Assembly: GCA_030043175.1 (NCBI GenBank)
Contig: JASHYD010000350.1
Span: 1 to 5,661, forward strand
Length of the DNA stretch: 5,661 nt
Source: Xanthobacteraceae bacterium
GTDB taxonomy: Bacteria; Pseudomonadota; Alphaproteobacteria; Rhizobiales; Xanthobacteraceae
Reading direction: 5' to 3'
Part shown: positions 1 through 4,715 of the stretch, one piece after another
Layout: each line of letters begins with the position of its first letter
Position numbering within the stretch: the stretch's first letter is position 1
Made by a program: the position numbers and the translations under genes
The notes under the pieces: model-generated
Told to the model about the DNA's origin: nothing
The model's input: only the letters and a program-made list of their open reading frames with translations
Databases searched by the model: none

Positions 1-235
1 CAGGCGCCGGCATTGTTTTCATGGCCGGGGTGAAGGCGCGGTCGATCGGATGCTCGTCCTCGAACGCCGATTGGGGGGCCGGTCCATAGACGTCCGCCGT
101 ATTATCAAGGCGGTTGACCTTAATGAAAATCGCCCCTGCGTCATCGGCGCCGCGCCGGCGAATCACGGCAAACACCCCCTCGACGTGACAGCGCCGCACG
201 TAGGCCAAAGCCCATACTCCTGATTTCAGGCGCAT
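1..235 (-). CDS. DUF1491 family protein (3' end outside window)
   Basis: The ATG at 235 opens a frame that runs off the left edge with 78 codons visible. It begins MRLKSGVWALAYVRRC, followed by an RRRGADDAGAIFIKVNRLD stretch and then VYGPAPQ near residues 49-55. I recognise this as the small DUF1491 family of alphaproteobacteria, usually about 110 residues, so roughly the last third is missing. The family has no established biochemical role and no catalytic motif or signal peptide is visible here; it looks like a small soluble protein. It lies on the same strand as the peptidoglycan-binding gene, 111 bp downstream of that gene's stop, a spacing wide enough for its own promoter. No Shine-Dalgarno sequence precedes the ATG. 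Family assignment is fairly sure; function is unknown. Confidence 0.88.
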   Translation of the reverse strand, partial: MRLKSGVWALAYVRRCHVEGVFAVIRRRGADDAGAIFIKVNRLDNTADVYGPAPQSAFEDEHPIDRAFTPAMKTMPAP

Positions 236-244
236 ATTCGCTGC

Positions 245-273
245 TTTTTAAGAGTAGAGTCGTTCTGCATCAA
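245..273 (-). promoter_or_regulatory. Possible sigma-70-type promoter for the DUF1491 gene
   Basis: On the minus strand TTGATG (273-268) is followed after exactly 17 nt by TAAAAA (250-245), each matching 4 of 6 consensus positions. Transcription would begin about 238-240, only a few bases before the ATG at 235. That would make the mRNA nearly leaderless, which fits the absence of a ribosome binding site. The boxes are weak and this is inference only. Confidence 0.28.
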
Positions 274-300
274 TGGGTTAGTGACGATGTGACGACTGGA

Positions 301-366
301 CGGGACGGCCGGCGGCAAAGCCCCCACTTCAGGAGGGAATGGTTTATCATTCCAGCGGCCGTCCCG
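301..366. repeat. Nested inverted repeat at the 3' end of the kinase operon
   Basis: A perfect 11-bp inverted repeat, CGGGACGGCCG at 301-311 and its complement at 356-366, encloses 44 nt. Inside it lies a second perfect 6-bp repeat, GGAATG (336-341) and CATTCC (348-353), with a 6-nt loop containing the stop codon of the upstream gene. A short GGC-AAA-GCC (313-321) completes a possible three-way junction. The right outer arm lies in the last codons of the peptidoglycan-binding gene. No T-run follows on the minus strand, so it is not a classical intrinsic terminator. It could be an mRNA 3'-end stabiliser, a factor-dependent termination site or a REP-like element. Confidence 0.6.
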
Positions 367-952
367 TCGCAATGGTGATGGCGCGACGCAGGCGCGGTGT
401 ATTCTGGCCAGTTACCGGAAGGTTGTGATCGCGCTCGAAGCGCGCAATCCCCTCGCGCGTATCCTCGTCGAGGGTTCCACTCACTCTCATCGGCCCATAG
501 CCGAATTCGTTGAGAACGCGCTGCAGAGCGCTCAACTGCCGCAACACTGCGGTGGCGTCGCCGGTCGCCTCGGGGCGCGCAAACGCGGGCCCGCTCTGGG
601 CGCGAGGACGCGGCAATGGAATCGGATCGACCTTCGGCACTCCTTCAGGCTTTCCAACATCGCCGACGAGCGGCCGACGCGGCGCCAATTGAGTGAATGC
701 TCCGGCTCGGTCATCGGACACCACCGGCAGCGGCCGGATCGCAAAAATCGGTGCCGGATGTCGCCTCGGCTGGAGGTACAGGCTGTTGACCACGATTGCC
801 GCCATTGCCGCCATTAGCGCCAGCGCGCACATGCTATCGCGCGGATTGCGCAAGACCAGCCGGAAAATGCGCGGCAGCCGCACCGTTATAAGGGCGCGAT
901 AGATTGAGCCAAGGCCATTCGCCAGGCGTTGAGCAAGCGATAGCTTACGCAC
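347..952 (-). CDS. Membrane-anchored peptidoglycan-binding domain protein
   Basis: This 201-residue protein has three parts. A basic N-terminal cytoplasmic segment (1-40) precedes one hydrophobic helix at about 41-58 (MCALALMAAMAAIVVNSLYL), which probably anchors it in the inner membrane. A Pro/Arg-rich linker (about 61-130) leads to a C-terminal PG_binding_1-like domain (about 137-195) with the family pattern LQRVLNEFGYG, VSGTLDEDTREGIARFE and LPVTG. The periplasmic domain is expected to bind cell-wall peptidoglycan. No catalytic domain is attached. The start is a GTG that overlaps the end of the histidine kinase gene by 8 bp, and no clear ribosome binding site precedes it, so translation is probably coupled to the kinase. 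The pairing suggests an envelope role linked to the sensor, as an inferred accessory or signal-input protein. The domain call is good; the exact role is unknown. Confidence 0.87.
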   Translation of the reverse strand: MRKLSLAQRLANGLGSIYRALITVRLPRIFRLVLRNPRDSMCALALMAAMAAIVVNSLYLQPRRHPAPIFAIRPLPVVSDDRAGAFTQLAPRRPLVGDVGKPEGVPKVDPIPLPRPRAQSGPAFARPEATGDATAVLRQLSALQRVLNEFGYGPMRVSGTLDEDTREGIARFERDHNLPVTGQNTPRLRRAITIATGRPLE

Positions 953-2879
953 GCATTTGCACCGGGAATACGAGGTCGGCCGAGGAATTCATTGCGTCCG
1001 GCGCAGCTACTGACGGATCCGCCGCAAGGCGCGATGCCGGGAGCGCAGGCCCTTTGTGGCCATCGCCGCGAATTGTGCCGGCAATCGGGACGGGGGGCCG
1101 CAAGTCGGCTGCGCAGGTGCAATCGAGCGGCAGTCGCACCACCATCCGGGTGCCCTCGCCTAGCCGGCTCTGCGTTTTCAACTCTCCGCCGTGGAGATCG
1201 ACGAGCGCTTTGACGATCGAGAGCCCAAGGCCAGCGCCGTCCTGCGCGCGCCCAGATCTGTTGCGGACCTGGAAATACGGGCTGCCGATGCGCGTGAGAT
1301 CGTCCGGCGCGATACCGATGCCGCCATCCGCAACCTCGAGCAACACGTGCTGGCCTTCCGCACGCGCGCTGACGGCTACGATCCCGCCGAGGTGGCTGAA
1401 GTTGATGGCGTTGGTCATCAAGTTAATCAGGATGTGCGTGATGGCGCGCCGGTCGGCGACGATTTCCGGGAGGCTGCCCGGTGCCTCGATGTCGAACGTG
1501 ATGCCGATATCCTGGGCTCTGAGCGCGAGCAGCTCGGTGCAACTCGCGATGACGGCGCCGAGCCTAAGCGGCTGCGGGACAAGTCCGAAATTACCGGTCT
1601 CCAGCCGCGACATGTCGAGAATTTCGTTCGCCACGGCAAGCAGGTGATGTCCCGATTCGTTGATGATCCGCGCATATTCCAGCCGGCGCGGGCGATCGGT
1701 GAGGGTCTCCTTCTCCTCGCGCAGCATATCGGAGAAGCCGATGATGGCCGTCAGCGGCGTCCGCAGTTCGTGGCTCATGAAGGCCAGAAAGCGGCTCTTG
1801 GCGGCGTTGGCGCGAAGAGCCGTGTCGCGCGCTTCAAGCAACGCGTCCTCGTGGATTTTCCGCGACGTCACCTCGCGCATCACCGCAACGACCTTCGGGC
1901 TCGTGGCGTCGCGGTCACACAGGCATTCCCCTCTTCCTGCCCTGTCCGGTTTGCCGGGGAGGGTGGGGGAGGGGGGCAGGGGAGGGCAGGCAAGCGGCAA
2001 CGAACGGCAACGCATCTCGATCCAGATGAACTCCGCCTCGGCCTGCGGGCGCCAGCGGAACTCGACTTCGCGCGGGCCACCACTCGCCGCCTCCGACAGC
2101 GCCTGCAGATAGGCCGGCCTGTCAGCGATGTGGATGCGATCGAACAAGCCATGGTCCTTGAGATCGCAAGCCGGAGCGCCCAGCACGGCTTGCGAATTCG
2201 CCGAGGCGTAAACGATACGACCGCCCTGGCCATAGATGACGTCGGCTGGGCCCAAGGCGGCCAGGAGACGCCGTTCCGCCTCGCGGCCGAACCGCGCAAA
2301 ATTTGCCCGCACGAGCGAATTCGCCCCAAGGGCAATCGCCGTCGCATAGATCAAGGCCGACATGGTGCCGAGCGCTGCTGCGGTGCCGGTCGAGCCCTCA
2401 ACACCGGACCCGAGGCCGAACCACGAGTTGGCAGCGATCAGGAGCCCGCTACTGCCGCCCGCGATGACGGCTGCCACCACCACCGCCCGGCTTGATCCCG
2501 ACAGCGCAGCCTCCAGCGGGATCAGCAGAAGCCAGATCGCGGCGGCCGAACTTATGCCGCCCGAATTGGCTGCCACGGCCGTCACAATGGCAGCCAGCGC
2601 GAGCGCAGAGAGAGCCTGGGCAGCGTCGTAGCGGCCGGTGCGGGAAAGGAAACAGGCGGTGGCGATCGGAAAGATCATCCACGCGAGCACGAGGAATTCG
2701 AGCGCGGTCGGCACGCCATGCCACGCGAGAAACACCGGGAAAGCGCCGAGTGCGAGCAAGCTCCCGAACAGGCGCGACGCCATGAAAGCGACATGGCGCT
2801 CCGCCGTCAGTGGGTCCTCGCGCGCGGAGGGATGCACAAGCGCATCGAGAAAGTCGCGAATGGACGTCGATAGGTTCAC
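945..2879 (-). CDS. Membrane PAS-domain sensor histidine kinase, DivJ/PleC-like
   Basis: This 644-residue protein is a two-component sensor kinase of the inner membrane. The N-terminus has about six hydrophobic segments (roughly 34-52, 58-76, 88-104, 112-125, 132-150, 166-186), then a PAS domain (about 205-340) ending in VVAVMREVTSRK. The HisKA domain carries the phospho-acceptor H370 in SHELRTP. The ATPase domain has an N-box around N486/N490, a G1 box DGGIGI at 518-523 and a G2 box GAGLGL at 548-553. A Pro/Ala-rich tail of about 58 residues follows (587-644). There is no receiver domain. The architecture and HisKA sequence resemble the alphaproteobacterial DivJ/PleC/PdhS cell-cycle kinases, but orthology cannot be settled here. 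The GTG start is forced: a stop codon lies four codons upstream and AAGAAGG sits 4 nt before it. Oddly, residues about 296-325 look like an insertion within the PAS domain. The downstream gene overlaps by 8 bp. Confidence 0.94.
   Translation of the reverse strand: MNLSTSIRDFLDALVHPSAREDPLTAERHVAFMASRLFGSLLALGAFPVFLAWHGVPTALEFLVLAWMIFPIATACFLSRTGRYDAAQALSALALAAIVTAVAANSGGISSAAAIWLLLIPLEAALSGSSRAVVVAAVIAGGSSGLLIAANSWFGLGSGVEGSTGTAAALGTMSALIYATAIALGANSLVRANFARFGREAERRLLAALGPADVIYGQGGRIVYASANSQAVLGAPACDLKDHGLFDRIHIADRPAYLQALSEAASGGPREVEFRWRPQAEAEFIWIEMRCRSLPLACPPLPPSPTLPGKPDRAGRGECLCDRDATSPKVVAVMREVTSRKIHEDALLEARDTALRANAAKSRFLAFMSHELRTPLTAIIGFSDMLREEKETLTDRPRRLEYARIINESGHHLLAVANEILDMSRLETGNFGLVPQPLRLGAVIASCTELLALRAQDIGITFDIEAPGSLPEIVADRRAITHILINLMTNAINFSHLGGIVAVSARAEGQHVLLEVADGGIGIAPDDLTRIGSPYFQVRNRSGRAQDGAGLGLSIVKALVDLHGGELKTQSRLGEGTRMVVRLPLDCTCAADLRPPVPIAGTIRGDGHKGPALPASRLAADPSVAAPDAMNSSADLVFPVQMRA
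1923..1990. repeat. Repeat-like G/C-skewed insert within the kinase PAS coding region
   Basis: The plus strand here changes abruptly to G-tracts separated by single bases, beside an imperfect hairpin centred on CCGG-TTTG-CCGG (1946-1957). An 8-bp direct repeat CGGCAACG (1995-2002 and 2005-2012) borders it. On the coding strand it reads as C-tracts encoding about 22-25 residues (CPPLPPSPTLPGK onward) between two PAS strands where relatives, as I recall them, have only a short turn. The composition resembles the intergenic CCCTCCCC-type palindromic repeats of rhizobial genomes. Whether it belongs to a dispersed family needs a genome search. Confidence 0.55.
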
Positions 2880-2883
2880 GATG

Positions 2884-2890
2884 CCTTCTT
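2884..2890 (-). promoter_or_regulatory. Ribosome binding site of the histidine kinase
   Basis: AAGAAGG on the minus strand ends 4 nt before the GTG at 2879. With the in-frame TAA at 2891-2889 it fixes the GTG as the start, since no other start codon is possible between them. Confidence 0.65.
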
Positions 2891-3037
2891 ACGTTGATGT
2901 TTGGGGGTGCAACTCGCCGATCCTTGCAAATGCCGATTAAGCGAACGCTAAAGGAGATTGAGGCGGCGGCGCGGCGATGGCAAATAGTACCGGAAAGGCG
3001 GCTCGCTTAACGATATGGTGAATGTCGAGTTCAGAGG

Positions 3038-3072
3038 TTGCCCGACAAAACTATAGAGTGTATATATATAAT
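3038..3072 (+). promoter_or_regulatory. Candidate rightward promoter in the AT-rich patch
   Basis: TTGCCC (3038-3043) and TATATA (3061-3066) are separated by exactly 17 nt, and a perfect TATAAT follows at 3067-3072. Transcription toward sufE would give a leader of about 290 nt. A leftward pair, TTGTAT with TATAGT at 15-nt spacing, can also be read across the same patch for the kinase operon. Position and direction are tentative. Confidence 0.4.
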
Positions 3073-3247
3073 ACAATCTATGAGTGTTAACGTGCCCGCA
3101 AGAGGGGGTGCCTGGCGCGTTTAGCGCCCTCATTCTCAGGCGGAGCCGTGGAAAGCAGCGACCGTTACGTGTAATAATCCTTAAAAGTCTCGGAGCGGCC
3201 GAACGCGATTGACCGCAAATGCGGCAACTTGGCCAACCCGATCCATG

Positions 3248-3263
3248 GCGCGGCGCGCCGCGC
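3248..3263. repeat. Perfect 16-bp GC palindrome upstream of sufE
   Basis: GCGCGGCGCGCCGCGC is fully self-complementary and lies about 100 bp before the sufE start. No T-run follows in either direction, so it does not look like a terminator. Such palindromes arise by chance more often in GC-rich DNA, so function is uncertain. Confidence 0.5.
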
Positions 3264-3365
3264 GAGCAAAAACAGACAAACGCCGGCCCGACGCTATCGC
3301 CAATGCGGGCCATCCGTCATATGTAGGGGTTGGGTGGCGGCGATGCCGTCCAATTCCGGATCACC

Positions 3366-3797
3366 ATGAAGATCGATGAAATCACCGCGAACTTCGCCCT
3401 GCTTGACGATTGGGACGACCGCTATCGTTACGTGATCGAACTGGGGCGCACGCTTGCACCTCTGCCTGAGGCGGCGCGGAGCGAGGCCAACAAGGTATCG
3501 GGCTGTGCGAGCCAGGTGTGGCTGGTGACTGAAATCGAACAAGACGTCCCGGGCGAGACGGTCCTTCGCTTCACGGGCGACAGCGATGCCCACATTGTGC
3601 GGGGCTTGATCGCTATACTGTTTGCCACCTACTCGGGAAAGTCGGCGCGCCAGATTCTTGATTTCGATGCGTTGGCGCTGTTCGAGCGCCTTGGATTGCG
3701 CGAGCACCTCACGCCGCAGCGGTCGAACGGATTCAAGTCGATGGTCGGCCGCATTCGCGACGAAGCGCGCAAGGCGCTCATTCTGGCCGGGGCCTGA
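3366..3797 (+). CDS. sufE: SufE family Fe-S cluster assembly sulfur acceptor
   Basis: This 143-residue cytoplasmic protein matches SufE throughout. It opens with a helical segment containing FALLDDWDDRYRYVIELGR, followed by KVSGCASQVW with the conserved sulfur-accepting cysteine at C47, then a central strand region and RGLIAILFATYSGKSA at about 79-94. The C-terminal part carries GLREHLTPQRSNGFKSMV, typical of the family. SufE takes persulfide from the cysteine desulfurase SufS and passes it to the SufBCD scaffold. The suf operon itself is not in this window, and solitary sufE genes are common in alphaproteobacteria. I chose the ATG at 3366 rather than the in-frame TTG at 3330, since the extra residues are not SufE-like. 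Only a weak ribosome binding site is visible. The gene converges on mucR. Confidence 0.95.
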   Translation: MKIDEITANFALLDDWDDRYRYVIELGRTLAPLPEAARSEANKVSGCASQVWLVTEIEQDVPGETVLRFTGDSDAHIVRGLIAILFATYSGKSARQILDFDALALFERLGLREHLTPQRSNGFKSMVGRIRDEARKALILAGA

Positions 3798-3804
3798 CGC
3801 TGCT

Positions 3805-3827
3805 CGCCGGGGCCCGAATCGCCGGCG
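3805..3827. terminator. Weak hairpin after sufE, possible terminator
   Basis: CGCCGG (3805-3810) pairs with CCGGCG (3822-3827) across an 11-nt loop, 8 nt after the sufE stop. A competing GGGGC/GCCCC pairing (3809-3813 with 3827-3831) is possible. There is no T-run, so intrinsic termination would be weak. Confidence 0.3.
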
Positions 3828-3840
3828 CCCCACCCTTATC

Positions 3841-3924
3841 CCAGGTGGCCGATATCCAGGTGGCCGATATCCAGGTGGCCGATATCCAGGTGGCCGAGGT
3901 GGCCGATATCCAGGTGGCCGACAC
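3841..3924. repeat. Minisatellite of 15-bp tandem units between sufE and mucR
   Basis: The unit CCAGGTGGCCGATAT occurs at 3841, 3856 and 3871 as identical copies. A fourth copy (3886-3909) is expanded by a 9-bp duplication of GGTGGCCGA, and the fifth (3910-3924) ends in GACAC instead of GATAT. All lengths are multiples of three, so several reading frames remain open through the array. It lies wholly between the two convergent stop codons. Near-identity of copies implies recent expansion or homogenisation by replication slippage. It is not CRISPR-like, having no spacers. Confidence 0.95.
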
Positions 3925-3945
3925 GCAGTTTCGCCGTCCCTGCAA

Positions 3946-4362
3946 TCAGCGCGCGCGACGTTTGCGCTGCTGTCCGAGGCCCATTTTTTTTGCCAGCTGG
4001 GAACGCGCTTGCGCATAGTTCGGCGCGACCATCGGATAGTCCGGTGGAAGCCCCCACTTTTCGCGATAGTGCTCAGGCGTCATGTCGTATTGCGTTCGCA
4101 AATGCCGTTTGAGCGACTTGAATTTTTTGCCGTCCTCAAGGCAGATGATGTAGTCGGGTGTGATCGACTTCTTGACCGCGATGGCGGGCCTTGCCGGATC
4201 TACCGACAACTCGCCCTGGCCGTTGGAAATGCGAAGCAATGCCGTATGGACTTGGCTGATGAGCAATGAAATGTCGCCTGCTGGCACGACATTATTGCTA
4301 ACATACGCCGAAACAATTCCGGCCGTCAGTTCGATATAGCTATTCGGCACCTTGTCGTTCAT
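3946..4362 (-). CDS. mucR: MucR/Ros family zinc-finger transcriptional regulator
   Basis: This 138-residue DNA-binding protein belongs to the alphaproteobacterial MucR/Ros family, H-NS-like regulators of exopolysaccharide, motility and cell-cycle genes that bind AT-rich DNA. The N-terminal part (1-60) is the oligomerisation region, with the start [14 protein letters not shown] typical of the family. The prokaryotic zinc-finger domain runs from about 70 to 130: [18 protein letters not shown], then [24 protein letters not shown] and LAKKMGLG, with a basic tail KRRAR. The first ligand pair is C74-x2-D77 and the histidine H87 is present, but the position of the following histidine is Q91, so metal binding may be altered. 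I chose the ATG at 4362 because GGGGAAGGG lies 8 nt upstream; a TTG seven codons earlier is less likely. Several mucR paralogues per genome are usual, so this need not be the principal one. Confidence 0.95.
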   Translation of the reverse strand: MNDKVPNSYIELTAGIVSAYVSNNVVPAGDISLLISQVHTALLRISNGQGELSVDPARPAIAVKKSITPDYIICLEDGKKFKSLKRHLRTQYDMTPEHYREKWGLPPDYPMVAPNYAQARSQLAKKMGLGQQRKRRAR

Positions 4363-4370
4363 GGTCGTTG

Positions 4371-4379
4371 CCCTTCCCC
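4371..4379 (-). promoter_or_regulatory. Ribosome binding site of mucR
   Basis: GGGGAAGGG on the minus strand lies 8 nt before the ATG at 4362, a good Shine-Dalgarno match that selects this start over the upstream TTG at 4383. Confidence 0.7.
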
Positions 4380-4390
4380 ACAAGAGGCTC

Positions 4391-4422
4391 GGCGCTATTG
4401 CGCCACGGTACCATTTCGAAAT
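4391..4422. promoter_or_regulatory. Paired palindromes upstream of mucR
   Basis: GGCGC-TATT-GCGCC (4391-4404) is a perfect 5-bp stem with a 4-nt loop, about 29 nt before the mucR start. ATTTCGAAAT (4413-4422) is a perfect 10-bp palindrome about 50 nt before it. The second could be an operator for autoregulation, since Ros-family sites contain AT-rich inverted repeats; the first could be a leader hairpin. Neither is proven. Confidence 0.35.
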
Positions 4423-4618
4423 CTTTCGTGGTGATCTTGCATCCTCAACATCATACGCTGACTAACAGCTCAGTTTACTGTCTCTGTTGAAGACGCACAA
4501 GAATACGCGGCGCTTTTACATCGTCACGCCGGCGATTTGGCAAGCAGAAAATGGGAATCAGCTAGTCTTTACCACAGCAAAAAATGCCGTAAAAAAGCCG
4601 AAAACTTGGTCACAACCC

Positions 4619-4650
4619 GGGCGATCAATGCGGTGCAAGTAAGATCGCCC
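4619..4650. repeat. Perfect inverted repeat upstream of the oligopeptidase gene
   Basis: GGGCGATC (4619-4626) and GATCGCCC (4643-4650) enclose 16 nt, within which TGC-GGT-GCA (4629-4637) forms a smaller repeat. It ends 65 nt before the ATG at 4716. It might be an operator or a leader hairpin. Confidence 0.5.
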
Positions 4651-4715
4651 CCACCTTGAACACGAGTGGCTCAACGCCCACAGAACCGCTCGTTCTTCCC
4701 GGGCAGAAGCCCCAG

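Larger units (their letters stand above)
2880..3365. other. Divergent intergenic region between the kinase gene and sufE
   Basis: I see no credible gene in these 486 bp. The region holds the kinase ribosome binding site, a strongly AT-rich patch at about 3050-3080 with an alternating T/A run, a small GGCGC-GTTTA-GCGCC hairpin (3114-3128), a CCGCA-AA-TGCGG repeat (3213-3224) and a 16-bp GC palindrome (3248-3263). The AT patch stands out against the GC-rich surroundings and probably contains promoters for both directions. A 26-codon frame (2930-3010, MPIKRTLKEIE start) lacks a ribosome binding site and is not called. Confidence 0.7.
4363..4715. other. Divergent intergenic region between mucR and the oligopeptidase gene
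   Basis: No credible gene is seen in these 353 bp, which are less GC-rich than the flanking genes, notably around 4550-4610 with A-runs. Contents include the mucR ribosome binding site, two small palindromes, a possible leftward -10 TATGAT (4455-4450, without a convincing -35), and an 8-bp inverted repeat near the oligopeptidase gene. AT-rich segments upstream of mucR genes are often autoregulatory targets, which is an inference here. Confidence 0.6.

Noticed and set aside
257..261. GANTC site (CcrM methylation motif) upstream of the DUF1491 gene
   Set aside because: Single GANTC sites occur by chance about every 250 bp, and others are scattered through coding sequence here.
904..1647. A 247-codon plus-strand open frame across the kinase 3' end
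   Set aside because: Low-complexity Ser/Arg/Pro translation opposite a well-supported gene, with no homology I recognise.
1191..2495. A 434-codon open frame on the plus strand, antisense to the histidine kinase
   Set aside because: It mirrors the kinase gene, whose domains and motifs are clear. Its translation is Arg/Asp/Ala-rich without recognisable domains, the usual result of GC-rich codon bias on the opposite strand.
2948..3313. A 121-codon minus-strand frame filling the intergenic region before sufE
   Set aside because: No recognisable domain, no ribosome binding site, and the translation crosses the AT-rich promoter-like tract.
3330..3365. TTG start extending SufE by 12 residues
   Set aside because: The added residues are not family-like, and the ATG at 3366 starts directly with the conserved helix.
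3841..3924. CRISPR array
   Set aside because: Units are 15 bp and contiguous with no unique spacers, and no cas genes are present.
3294..4016. A 240-codon minus-strand frame through the minisatellite and antisense to sufE
   Set aside because: It overlaps the whole of sufE and the end of mucR, and its only notable feature is the PPGYR repeat produced by the 15-bp array. The stop-free repeat unit explains why frames stay open.
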